Assembly (NCBI GenBank): GCA_023415845.1
Contig: JAEZJB010000193.1
Coordinates: 1-7,554 of the forward strand
Origin: Chloroflexota bacterium
Lineage (GTDB): Bacteria > Chloroflexota > Chloroflexia > Thermomicrobiales > UBA6265
Reading direction: 5' to 3'
Length of the DNA stretch: 7,554 nucleotides
Part shown: positions 1-6,193 of the stretch, one piece after another
How positions within the stretch are numbered: position 1 is the stretch's first letter
How the letters are laid out: each line of letters starts with the position of its first letter
Notes under the pieces: model-generated
The model's input: only the letters and a program-made list of their open reading frames with translations
Databases searched by the model: none
Told to the model about the DNA's origin: nothing
Translations under genes and position numbers: made by a program

Positions 1-1364
1 CGCATGCCCGGGAAGTTGAAGTCCTGCAACCAGGGTCGGACCTTGAGCGGATCGACGCCCTTCTGTTCAGAAAGGATCATCGAGATGCGAACTACGTCAT
101 AGGGGTAGTCGTTGGGCACCCCCGGCACATTGAGCGTGCCGTTTGGCCAGTGGGAGGGATAGATCATGGGACTGATGTAGTCGACGCGAGCGGCAACCTC
201 GGGATAGTTCTGGCCGATCCCATTATCGTCATCCACGACGAGCGAATAGCCGAAGACGTCGGCCGACTGCCTGACACCCAATGGCGCAAGGGCGGCGCGA
301 GAGAGATCGAGGAAGCCGTTGATCGAGTTTTCGCGGTTCGCCTGGGTGTTCTCCAGACCGAAGTCCATGGTGCTGAAATCGCCGTCGGTGGGAAAGCGAA
401 TGTAGTCGTACTGGATTTCGTCAAAGCCATACCCGGCGGCCTCGACTGCGAGCTCCACGTTGGCATCCCAGAGTTCGTGGACCATCGGGTTGACCCAGGC
501 GACGCCATTGTTGTCCCGCCAGAGTTCGCCCGTCTGGTTGTTCATGACACCGAGACTGTTGTCGTACTGGGCGACCAGACCGTCCTTGAAGACGACGAGG
601 CGGGCGATGGTGTAAATGCCTTCGTCCTGGAATCGCTTGATCAGGGCGGCGAGGTCCATCATCGGCTGGACCGTGCCGGCATCGTTGAAGAGCTTCACCT
701 TCGAGTCGTAGAAGACGACCTCTTCCTTAATGTCGATGACGACCGCGTTGGCAGACGTCGTATTGATGATGTCGATATAGTTCTGGATGGCCTCATCGTT
801 ATAGGAGAAGTTGGGATTGAAGTAGAGGGCATTGATCTGCTGGCGCTCGAGCTGGACCTCCACGCGCTCACCGGAAATGGGTGCAGCCTTGTCAAAGTAG
901 CCGGACGCCATGACCATGAGGTTGGACCCATCGGCTGGTGCATCGATCTGGAAGAGGCCATCGGCGCCGGTTACCGCGAAGGCCACTCCATTGGCGACGA
1001 TCGCACCCTGAATGGGACTGCCTGACGCGTCAACCACCGTGCCTTCCATTCCGCGAATCCCGGTGGGAGTTGCAGCAGTCGAATTCGGCGCAACATTGAA
1101 GCTGGTGGGGGTGCTCGGAAGCTCCTCCAGATCAGCAGGAAGGGTTTCCTGGACCTCGACCTGTTGCGTGGGATCGAGTTCGGCTACCAATGACTGGCTC
1201 GTATCCGGGGGCTCGGGATCGTCCTCCTGGCCAAAGACCGAGATGGCTGCGGTCACCAGTAACGCCACGATGGCAAGAGGGAGGATCAGACTGTAGGTCC
1301 ACGAAAGCCATGGAAGAGGGGCGTCAGGACGAATCGGGGGAGGGAATCCATGCTGGTTGGGCAC
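1..1364 (-). CDS. Membrane-anchored DUF4015 putative glycoside hydrolase (3' end cut by window edge)
   Basis: The frame is open from a stop at 1400-1398 to the left edge and gives 454 residues without a C-terminus. GTG at 1364 is the first possible start after that stop and the only one before the membrane segment; upstream there is only a weak AAGG. Residues 1-22 are short and proline-rich. Residues 23-45 form one hydrophobic helix (WTYSLILPLAIVALL...), a signal anchor that should place the rest outside the membrane. Residues 46-104 are an acidic, Pro/Thr/Ser-rich linker. Residues about 105-173 resemble a carboxypeptidase-regulatory-like beta-sandwich (GTVVDASGSPIQGA, then DGLFQIDAP). From about 178 onward the protein matches DUF4015, a putative glycosyl hydrolase TIM-barrel family: VIDIKEE (209-215), EIQYDYIRFPTDG (316-328), DVFGYS (369-374), YISPMIYPSHW (396-406), KVRPWLQDF (441-449). 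Acidic residues in the first two blocks are plausible catalytic or binding residues, which is inference. Family assignment is fairly secure; the substrate is unknown. Confidence 0.88.
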   Translation of the reverse strand, partial: MPNQHGFPPPIRPDAPLPWLSWTYSLILPLAIVALLVTAAISVFGQEDDPEPPDTSQSLVAELDPTQQVEVQETLPADLEELPSTPTSFNVAPNSTAATPTGIRGMEGTVVDASGSPIQGAIVANGVAFAVTGADGLFQIDAPADGSNLMVMASGYFDKAAPISGERVEVQLERQQINALYFNPNFSYNDEAIQNYIDIINTTSANAVVIDIKEEVVFYDSKVKLFNDAGTVQPMMDLAALIKRFQDEGIYTIARLVVFKDGLVAQYDNSLGVMNNQTGELWRDNNGVAWVNPMVHELWDANVELAVEAAGYGFDEIQYDYIRFPTDGDFSTMDFGLENTQANRENSINGFLDLSRAALAPLGVRQSADVFGYSLVVDDDNGIGQNYPEVAARVDYISPMIYPSHWPNGTLNVPGVPNDYPYDVVRISMILSEQKGVDPLKVRPWLQDFNFPGM

Positions 1365-1660
1365 GGGGGGAAGAACCTTGCGCTGGCGCGAAGTCGATTA
1401 CTCGCGTTCGAGCATCGCCCGGGAGGCGATGAGCCACTCCAACGTGACCTCGCTATCATCGGGGGTAGAGGGTGGGCGATTCAAGGCAGGAACCCGTGGC
1501 AATGACGCGAAACTGGAAGCCAAACATCGCTTACAGCCTGGCTCGAAAGGGCTAGTGACTATTCTGGGCGCTCCCACCGAATCATCATTCATGACAAGAG
1601 GGCTGGAGCGAACGGCTCGACGCCGTCGTCCAACCCTCATCACCTGACGCGAAGTTCGGA
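1365..1660. other. Intergenic stretch between aldolase and DUF4015 gene
   Basis: I see no credible gene here. The minus-strand open frame at 1643-1398 would give 81 residues that are Arg/Ser/Pro-rich at the start, match no family I know and have no convincing ribosome binding site. A weak hairpin (CATCGCC, 5-nt loop, GGCGATG; 1413-1431) lies 49 bases upstream of the GTG start of the DUF4015 gene. A promoter-like pair on the minus strand, TTGAAT (1484-1479) and GATGAT (1460-1455) with an 18-base spacer, matches the sigma-70 consensus at four of six positions in each box, too weak to call. The gap suggests the DUF4015 gene may have its own promoter, separate from the aldolase. Confidence 0.5.
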
Positions 1661-2500
1661 TCAGTAGCGGACCGTCACTCCGGCTTCTGCACCTTCAGTT
1701 TCGACTTCCTGGAAGCGCTGCGACGGCGCCCAGTCGAGCCGGTCGGCATCTTCCTTGAGAAAGCCAACCATGTAGCGAAGTTCGCTCGCCATGGCGCAGA
1801 ACTGGAAGCCCTGGCCAATGCGAAAGTTGACACCCTCCGCGCCAGAGGTATGGATGCCTGTCGCGACGCCGTGGCGTTGACAGGCATCGCGGACCTGCAT
1901 GATCGCGTCGACGAGTTCGGGAATGTCGCTTTCGAGGGAGACTCCCAATCCGAGCCCCATCGACGCTGCCAGGTCGTTGGGGCCGATGAAACAGGCGTCG
2001 ACACCCGGTACGCTCAGAATCTCGTCGGCATTGCGCACGCCGTCGATGTGTTCAATCTGGAGGACCACGAGGACCTGGTCGTTAGCATTCCGGTAGTACT
2101 CGGCGCCAGAAGAGTCCCAGCTGAGCGCATGGCGCCCGCCGCCGACACTTCGATTGCCGTCGGGATAGTAGCGGGCAGCGGCCACGGCGCGCTCGGCTTC
2201 CTCACGGCTGTTTACCATGGGCACCACAACACCCCAGGCGCCCGCATCCAGGACGCGTTTGAAATTCTCGGGCGTGTTCCACGGAATACGGACCATCGGA
2301 GCGATGCCCGAGGCGGACATCGACGTAAACATCTGGGCCAGAGTGCGGATATCGACAGCGCTATGCTCGGCATCAACAACCAGCCAGTCGAACGGCAGGC
2401 GGCTGACCTGCTCGGCCGCTTCGGGAGATGGCAAAGCCAGCCAGGTGCCAATGGACGGTTCGCCGGCCTTGAGTCGCTGTCGGACATGATTGATGCGCAT
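1661..2500 (-). CDS. HpcH/HpaI family aldolase (2-keto-3-deoxy acid aldolase type)
   Basis: The protein has 279 residues, slightly longer than the usual 250-265 of this family of class II pyruvate aldolases, with the excess in a C-terminal tail after about residue 255. Members cleave 2-keto-3-deoxy (or 2-keto-4-hydroxy) acids to pyruvate and an aldehyde in the cytoplasm, using a divalent metal. The expected residues are present: His46 in WLVVDAEHS (general base position), Arg71 in MVRIPWN (pyruvate carboxylate), and metal ligands Glu150 in VVLQIEH and Asp176 in FIGPNDLAASMG. The glycine/arginine loop reads RSVGGGRHALSW (117-128), as I recall for the 2-dehydro-3-deoxyglucarate/rhamnonate aldolase side of the family. 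The exact substrate (keto-deoxy-glucarate, rhamnonate or 4-hydroxy-2-oxo acid) is not decidable. The ATG at 2500 begins the conserved N-terminus; an AAGGA lies 14 bases upstream, farther than ideal. It is co-directional with the upstream sugar transporter but separated from it by about 600 bases and a strong hairpin. Confidence 0.93.
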   Translation of the reverse strand: MRINHVRQRLKAGEPSIGTWLALPSPEAAEQVSRLPFDWLVVDAEHSAVDIRTLAQMFTSMSASGIAPMVRIPWNTPENFKRVLDAGAWGVVVPMVNSREEAERAVAAARYYPDGNRSVGGGRHALSWDSSGAEYYRNANDQVLVVLQIEHIDGVRNADEILSVPGVDACFIGPNDLAASMGLGLGVSLESDIPELVDAIMQVRDACQRHGVATGIHTSGAEGVNFRIGQGFQFCAMASELRYMVGFLKEDADRLDWAPSQRFQEVETEGAEAGVTVRY

Positions 2501-2567
2501 GGGGTGGGTCCATTTCCTTGACAGAACCTGACTGTCCTACGTCGTTCGCACGATGCATCACAACGCG

Positions 2568-2579
2568 GTTCTGCAGAAC
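2568..2579. promoter_or_regulatory. Perfect 12-bp palindrome GTTCTGCAGAAC, candidate operator
   Basis: GTTCTGCAGAAC equals its own reverse complement and lies 67 bases upstream of the aldolase ATG. The symmetry stops at the next base on each side. A palindrome without a loop and in this position suits a dimeric repressor or activator better than an RNA hairpin. A 12-bp perfect palindrome can occur by chance, and no second copy is seen in the window, so the operator role is inference. Confidence 0.3.
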
Positions 2580-2734
2580 GTGTTTCGCGGCTACAAGGTA
2601 CCAGAGCAGGCGAGTCCGGGGAAGAGGCCGAAGGCCACAGCCAGTTTTGATGATGGAATTGGGCCAGAAACCCGGACGATTGACACAGATCAGGCTTTCC
2701 TGCAATCCCTCAGGGTGCATGAGTGCCGCAACAC

Positions 2735-2750
2735 ATCGCGATAACGCGAT
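2735..2750. promoter_or_regulatory. Interrupted palindrome ATCGCG-ATAA-CGCGAT, candidate operator
   Basis: Six-base arms ATCGCG (2735-2740) and CGCGAT (2745-2750) flank a 4-base ATAA. The site is about 235 bases upstream of the aldolase start. Sixteen-base sites with symmetric CG-containing arms are typical of LacI/GntR-type sugar regulators, but no regulator gene is present in the window to connect to it. The role is inferred. Confidence 0.3.
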
Positions 2751-2789
2751 ACCAATGGGTCCGAATTGTGCTGGAACGCCGAGTATCCG

Positions 2790-2862
2790 ATCGTTTCTTG
2801 TGAAGAATTTCCTAATCTTTACACCGCCCGTAGCGCAGACTACAAATACGCCATCGTTTCCT
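2790..2862. repeat. Pair of short direct repeats ATCGTTTC(C/T)T, 63 bases apart
   Basis: ATCGTTTCTT at 2790-2799 and ATCGTTTCCT at 2853-2862 match at nine of ten bases in the same orientation. The start-to-start distance of 63 bases equals six turns of B-form DNA, so both copies would face the same side of the helix. They lie in the AT-richer part of the interval upstream of the aldolase. They could be half-sites for one regulator; equally this could be coincidence. Confidence 0.25.
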
Positions 2863-3032
2863 TCAGGCAATTGAATAAAGGCTGGTGAGGCCCGAGGCGG
2901 ATATCCCGGATGGGATGACGGCGGACGCGTTGCCACAAGCAAGTCCGGCGCCAGCTTCGCGTAATGCGTATGAATCTCTTCGCTCGCGATCGCCGGAGGT
3001 GAGCATTTATCCGGCGCCGCAGATTCTGGCAT

Positions 3033-3049
3033 TTCGGACAAGGTCCGAA
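3033..3049 (-). other. Second perfect inverted repeat behind the transporter operon
   Basis: TTCGGAC (3033-3039), loop AAG, GTCCGAA (3043-3049) forms a perfect 7-bp stem with a 3-base loop. In the transcribed (minus) direction it comes 4 bases after the larger 15-bp hairpin. No T-tract follows it. It may act with the larger hairpin as a double stem-loop at the 3' end of the transporter transcript. Confidence 0.4.
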
Positions 3050-3053
3050 GTGG

Positions 3054-3086
3054 AGCTCCCCGGCTGATGCAATCAGCCGGGGAGCT
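3054..3086 (-). terminator. Strong 15-bp hairpin ending the ABC transporter operon
   Basis: AGCTCCCCGGCTGAT (3054-3068), a 3-base loop and ATCAGCCGGGGAGCT (3072-3086) form a perfect 15-bp GC-rich stem, beginning 13 bases after the ATPase stop codon at 3100. Position and strength fit a transcription terminator or 3'-end stabiliser. In the minus direction the following bases are CCACTTCGG rather than a T-run, so it is not a classic intrinsic terminator. It could be an L-shaped (U-less) terminator or an RNase barrier. Confidence 0.65.
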
Positions 3087-3099
3087 TCGGTTGGCAGGG

Positions 3100-4188
3100 T
3101 CAGTCGAGTCGACGTTCGCTCTGCCCATCGAAGAGATGCAGCCGGTCCGGGCGGAACGTGACCCAGACCTGTTGATCGACTTCGGTGTCGAATTCGGGAT
3201 TTACCGTGGCGATCAGCATCGCATTGCCGGTACGAAGGTGGAGGAAGGTGATATCGCCGGTTGGCTCCACCGTATGCACTGCAGCTGGAAAGCTGGTTTG
3301 CCTGGCCTCATGCGAGACTTCTGTATCGCTCGGACGGCAACCGACCACCACCTCGCCACTTGGGGCGGCGTTAGCCCGAGCAGCGTTCCGACCCTCAAGA
3401 ACCACCTGGAAGTCAGGCCCGATGACGGTGGTGAGTCCACCATCATTCGAGACCCTGCCGCGCAACATGTTCATCGACGGTGAACCGACGAATCCAGCCA
3501 CGAACGTGTTTGCTGGCGTGTTGAAGACCTCGTCCGGTGAGCCGAACTGCTGCAGCCGTGATGCGCTCATGACGGCGATCTTGTCCGACATCGTCATGGC
3601 TTCGAGTTGGTCGTGCGTCACATAGACCACGGTTGCATTAAGTTCGGTGTGGAACCGCTTGAGTTCCGATCGCATCTGGACACGGAGCTTGGCGTCGAGA
3701 TTGGAGAGCGGCTCGTCCATCAGGAAGACCTTGGGGTTTCGCACAAGCGCGCGTCCCAATGCGACTCGCTGCTGCTGACCACCGGAAAGCTCTCGCGGCC
3801 GACGATTCAGCAGGGGAGTAATGCTGAGAATTTCTGCGGTCTGGCGAACGCGCTGATCGAGTTCGGCTTTCGGGACTTTGCGCATCTTGAGAGGGAAGGC
3901 GAGATTGTCGTAGACCTTCTTGTTGGGATAGAGCGCATAGTTCTGGAACACCATCGCGATGTCGCGATCCTTTGGATCAAGGTCATTGATCACCCGCCCA
4001 TCGACGGAAATGGTGCCATCCGAGATTTCGATCAGGCCGGCGATGAGATTGAGGGTGGTGGTTTTGCCACAACCAGACGGGCCAACCAGCGACACAAACT
4101 CGCCGTCATTGATGGTGAGGTTGACATTGTCGACGGCGATGACGTCGTCATACGCCTTTACGACGTCTTTCAAAACTACTTGCGCCAT
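3100..4188 (-). CDS. Sugar ABC transporter ATP-binding protein (MsmK/UgpC/MalK type)
   Basis: At 362 residues this has the normal length of the CUT1 ATPase, which hydrolyses ATP at the inner membrane face to drive sugar import. The motifs are in order: Walker A GPSGCGKTT (36-44), Q-loop Gln82 in MVFQNYALYP, signature LSGGQQQRVALGRAL (134-148), Walker B VFLMDEP with Glu159, D-loop SNLD (162-165), and switch His192 in VYVTHDQ. A C-terminal OB/TOBE-like regulatory domain covers about 240-362, including VGCRPSD and VTFRPDRLHLFD. One oddity is residues 87-92, YPNKKV, where the family usually has YPHMTV or similar. The ATG at 4188 has a good AGAGGA six bases upstream. It follows permease 2 by 49 bases and is the last gene before a strong hairpin, so it is probably dedicated to this transporter. 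As such ATPases can also serve several importers, the exact partner set is inferred. Confidence 0.96.
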   Translation of the reverse strand: MAQVVLKDVVKAYDDVIAVDNVNLTINDGEFVSLVGPSGCGKTTTLNLIAGLIEISDGTISVDGRVINDLDPKDRDIAMVFQNYALYPNKKVYDNLAFPLKMRKVPKAELDQRVRQTAEILSITPLLNRRPRELSGGQQQRVALGRALVRNPKVFLMDEPLSNLDAKLRVQMRSELKRFHTELNATVVYVTHDQLEAMTMSDKIAVMSASRLQQFGSPDEVFNTPANTFVAGFVGSPSMNMLRGRVSNDGGLTTVIGPDFQVVLEGRNAARANAAPSGEVVVGCRPSDTEVSHEARQTSFPAAVHTVEPTGDITFLHLRTGNAMLIATVNPEFDTEVDQQVWVTFRPDRLHLFDGQSERRLD

Positions 4189-4237
4189 GCAGCATCCTCT
4201 CGGAATCGTGGACTCTGGACAGATGAGCGGATTGGGT

Positions 4238-5125
4238 TCAGGACTTGATTGCGCCTTCGGTCAGTGCCCGCACGAAGTACTTCTGGAGCACGAGGAAGAG
4301 CACCACTACCGGGACACTCATGATGAACGAGGCAGCCATCAGGCCCGGCCAGTTTGTGGAGTATTCGGCGAAGAATTTCTGCAGCCCCGGCGGCAATGTC
4401 AACAGCCTGTCGTTGTTCAGGAATGTCACCGCGTAGACGTATTCGTTCCACGCCTGAATGAATGCATAGATCGCTGTAGCGATGATGCCTGGCGACGAGA
4501 GTGGCATGACGATGAGGAAGAAGGCCTGAAACCGGGTAGCGCCGTCGATGCGAGCCGCCTGCTCGAGTTGCGGCGGAATGTTGTCATAAAAGCCCTTTAG
4601 GAGCCAGATCGAGAGAGGAAGCCCGAAGGTGAGATAGGTGATGATCAGCGAGGCGTGCGTATTCACCAGGCCGAGTCGCTGCATCAGGATGAAGAGCGGG
4701 ATCAGGAAAACCACCAACGGAAACATGTTGCGGACAAGGATGGTGAAGAAGAGACCATTCTTGCCGGGAAAGCTGAAACGCGAGAATGCGTAAGCAGCAG
4801 GGACTGCAACGAGCACTCCTAGAATAGTGGTGGCAAACGAAACCCAGAGACTGTTTCGCAAGTAGAGCAGGAATTGCTTCCCCAAGTCGCTGTAGGGCGA
4901 TAACAACTCACGATATTGCTCCAGCGTCGGATTGGCCGGGATCCAGACAGGCGGCTGCTGGAGTGCCGCCAATTGGCTCTTGAGTGACGTCGACAACATC
5001 CAGGCCATTGGGATCAGGGTGTAGGCCAGGAGGAAGAGCATGAACACCCAACCAACGATGGTTTCAGGGGTCAGGCGCTGGCGAAGTGTCTTGCGTCGCC
5101 TTGGGTACGAAGCCTTCGTGCTCAA
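4238..5125 (-). CDS. Sugar ABC transporter permease 2 (MalG/UgpE type), TTG start
   Basis: The 295-residue protein is typical for a MalG-like CUT1 permease with six membrane helices. The first runs from about 23 to 45, followed by a periplasmic loop (46-90) and further helices near 91-113, 125-148, 156-177, 211-228 and 263-285. The EAA loop that docks on the ATPase is EQAARIDGATRFQAFFLIVMP (first residue Glu188, Gly195), and the C-terminus GAIKS resembles the family ending. I chose TTG at 5125-5123 because AAGGAG (5137-5132) sits six bases upstream, the N-terminal residues STKASYPRRRK give a normal basic cytoplasmic start, and the next ATG lies inside helix 1. The frame stays open to 5596, but the upstream part reads as unrelated sequence inside permease 1. 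The start overlaps the permease 1 stop as TTGA, indicating translational coupling. Confidence 0.94.
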   Translation of the reverse strand: MSTKASYPRRRKTLRQRLTPETIVGWVFMLFLLAYTLIPMAWMLSTSLKSQLAALQQPPVWIPANPTLEQYRELLSPYSDLGKQFLLYLRNSLWVSFATTILGVLVAVPAAYAFSRFSFPGKNGLFFTILVRNMFPLVVFLIPLFILMQRLGLVNTHASLIITYLTFGLPLSIWLLKGFYDNIPPQLEQAARIDGATRFQAFFLIVMPLSSPGIIATAIYAFIQAWNEYVYAVTFLNNDRLLTLPPGLQKFFAEYSTNWPGLMAASFIMSVPVVVLFLVLQKYFVRALTEGAIKS

Positions 5126-6102
5126 TGGACGCTCCTTCCCTGATTGCCGCCGGTGAGGGCCTTCACGTAGAAGTAGCCGATGCAGAGCATGAAGAGGAAC
5201 AGGATGACGGAGAACGCGGAGGCCAGACCGAATTGGAGATTGCGGAAGGCCAGCATATAGATCTGGACGATCCAGATCATCGAGGCGTTGGCAGGGCCAC
5301 CTCCGGTCATGATCCAGGGCAGGCCGAACGAGTTGAGATTGGTGATCAGGAGCAAGAGGAGCGTGATCACCATGACGTTCTTGACCTGCGGCACGGTGAC
5401 GTGAAGGAACTGGTTCCAGGAATTGGCGCCGTCCACTCGAGCCGCACGCAGCAGTTGCTGGGGGACGGTTTGCAGTCCGGCAAGCATCATGATCATGACG
5501 AACGGGAATTCCTTCCAGACGTTGACCATGATCAAGCTGGGCATCACCCAGGTCGTGGAGTCCAGGAAAATGATGTTGGAATCGATCCAGCCCCATTTCT
5601 TGAGCATGCCACTGATGAGACCGTAATCGCTATGCAGAATCCAGCGCCAGACATAGGCGGCGGCAACAAAGGAGATAACCCACGGAATCAGCAAGATTCC
5701 GCGAACAATGCCACGACCGATGAAATCACGATGGATGACGATGGCCGCCCCGAAGCCAATGACGAAAGCGAAGAAGGTGGAGAAGATCGTCCAGTAAAAC
5801 GTATTCCAGGTGATGTCCCAGAATCGTTCACTCCTGAGGAGCGTCGTGTAGTTCCCAATACCATTGAAGGTGCGGGTCCCGGTGAACGGATCATCCTTGA
5901 AGAAGCCGAGGTAGACCGTATAGACAAGCGGGTATCCGATGACGATTACCATGACGAGCAATGCGGGAAGCACATACAGATAGTCAGCCCAGTTCCGGCG
6001 CATGCGTGACAACACGCTCGGAGAGGGTGGGGGAGTGTATGGCCGGACGATGGATTCGGTAGACGGAGCAACAGAGCTGGGGGCGGATTCGACCCGACTC
6101 AT
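5122..6102 (-). CDS. Sugar ABC transporter permease 1 (MalF/UgpA type)
   Basis: This 326-residue inner-membrane permease forms the transport channel with the next gene product. Six hydrophobic segments are visible near 41-65, 102-123, 135-156, 187-210, 244-265 and 293-313. The EAA loop is RAARVDGANSWNQFLHVTVP (219-238) with the conserved Gly225. WIMTGGGPANAS (263-274) is the characteristic MalF/UgpA motif before the last helix. The first 38 residues form a Ser/Pro-rich cytoplasmic tail longer than in many relatives. ATG at 6102 is used here although its upstream AAAGCGAGA is a weak ribosome binding site; Met34 (6003) is an alternative but has no better site. The stop overlaps the TTG start of permease 2 by four bases. 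It lies 91 bases behind the binding-protein gene with a hairpin in between, so all belong to one operon. Confidence 0.95.
   Translation of the reverse strand: MSRVESAPSSVAPSTESIVRPYTPPPSPSVLSRMRRNWADYLYVLPALLVMVIVIGYPLVYTVYLGFFKDDPFTGTRTFNGIGNYTTLLRSERFWDITWNTFYWTIFSTFFAFVIGFGAAIVIHRDFIGRGIVRGILLIPWVISFVAAAYVWRWILHSDYGLISGMLKKWGWIDSNIIFLDSTTWVMPSLIMVNVWKEFPFVMIMMLAGLQTVPQQLLRAARVDGANSWNQFLHVTVPQVKNVMVITLLLLLITNLNSFGLPWIMTGGGPANASMIWIVQIYMLAFRNLQFGLASAFSVILFLFMLCIGYFYVKALTGGNQGRSVH
5132..5137 (-). promoter_or_regulatory. Ribosome binding site fixing the TTG start of permease 2
   Basis: On the minus strand AAGGAG lies six bases before TTG at 5125. This is the best Shine-Dalgarno match among the transporter genes and it is embedded in the last codons of permease 1. 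It is what decides in favour of the unusual TTG start over the longer open frame. Confidence 0.8.
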
Positions 6103-6125
6103 GAATCTGTCTCGCTTTCAGTGAA

Positions 6126-6155
6126 CCCAGGCTCCACCAGGAGGTGGAGCCCGGG
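6126..6155 (-). promoter_or_regulatory. Intercistronic hairpin between binding protein and permease 1
   Basis: GGCTCCACC (6130-6138), loop AGGA, GGTGGAGCC (6143-6151) forms a 9-bp perfect stem. Beyond one A/C mismatch it extends by three more G-C pairs (6126-6128 with 6153-6155). It lies in the 91-base gap after the solute-binding protein gene. Stem-loops here are common in sugar ABC operons, as in the E. coli malE-malF gap. They protect the binding-protein mRNA end or terminate part of transcription, so that binding protein exceeds permeases. No T-tract follows in the minus direction, which favours stabilisation or partial attenuation over full termination. Confidence 0.6.
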
Positions 6156-6193
6156 CTTCCTGACGTGCACTTCGGTCTCGTGAGGGGTGCGCC

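Larger units (their letters stand above)
2501..3032. other. Gene-free regulatory interval upstream of the aldolase
   Basis: About 530 bases between the aldolase start and the hairpins behind the transporter. Open frames crossing it on both strands have no recognisable domain and run across gene boundaries, so I treat them as chance. It is richer in A/T runs than the flanking genes around 2780-2880, as expected for a promoter-containing region. I could not settle a promoter: the best minus-strand pair, TTGCCT (2870-2865) and TATTTG (2848-2843) with a 16-base spacer, is weak. The interval contains two short palindromes and a direct-repeat pair, listed separately, which make local control of the aldolase likely. 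No tRNA or recognised riboswitch was seen. Confidence 0.5.

Noticed and set aside
150..1025. 291-residue plus-strand open frame
   Set aside because: It lies antisense to the DUF4015 gene, whose translation shows clear family motifs throughout; the plus-strand product is a low-complexity Asp/Val/Ile-rich shadow.
1609..1628. Possible terminator hairpin behind the aldolase (CGAACGGC / GCCGTCG)
   Set aside because: The stem needs a bulged base, is only seven pairs and has no T-tract; too weak to call a terminator.
1398..1643. 81-residue minus-strand open frame between aldolase and DUF4015 gene
   Set aside because: Arg/Ser-rich start, no recognisable family, no ribosome binding site, and no property distinguishing it from a chance frame.
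2680..2708. Plus-strand TTGACA box at 2680-2685
   Set aside because: A consensus -35, but no acceptable -10 box 15-19 bases downstream (CAATCC region) and no plus-strand gene for it to serve.
2518..2874. 118-residue plus-strand open frame upstream of the aldolase
   Set aside because: Composition rich in Cys/Arg/Thr/Pro with no motif; a divergent gene would be expected to have a ribosome binding site, and none is seen.
2373..3128. 251-residue minus-strand open frame spanning the gene-free interval
   Set aside because: It begins inside the ATPase gene, runs through a perfect 15-bp hairpin and ends inside the aldolase in another frame. No domain or ribosome binding site was seen, although part of it occupies otherwise empty DNA.
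3607..4248. 213-residue plus-strand open frame opposite the ATPase
   Set aside because: Antisense shadow of a gene with complete ABC motifs; it extends past the gene end only because of GC-rich codon bias.
5126..5596. 157-residue upstream extension of permease 2 in the same frame
   Set aside because: The extension is His/Arg/Pro-rich and lies inside permease 1. A strong ribosome binding site and family alignment place the start at TTG 5125.
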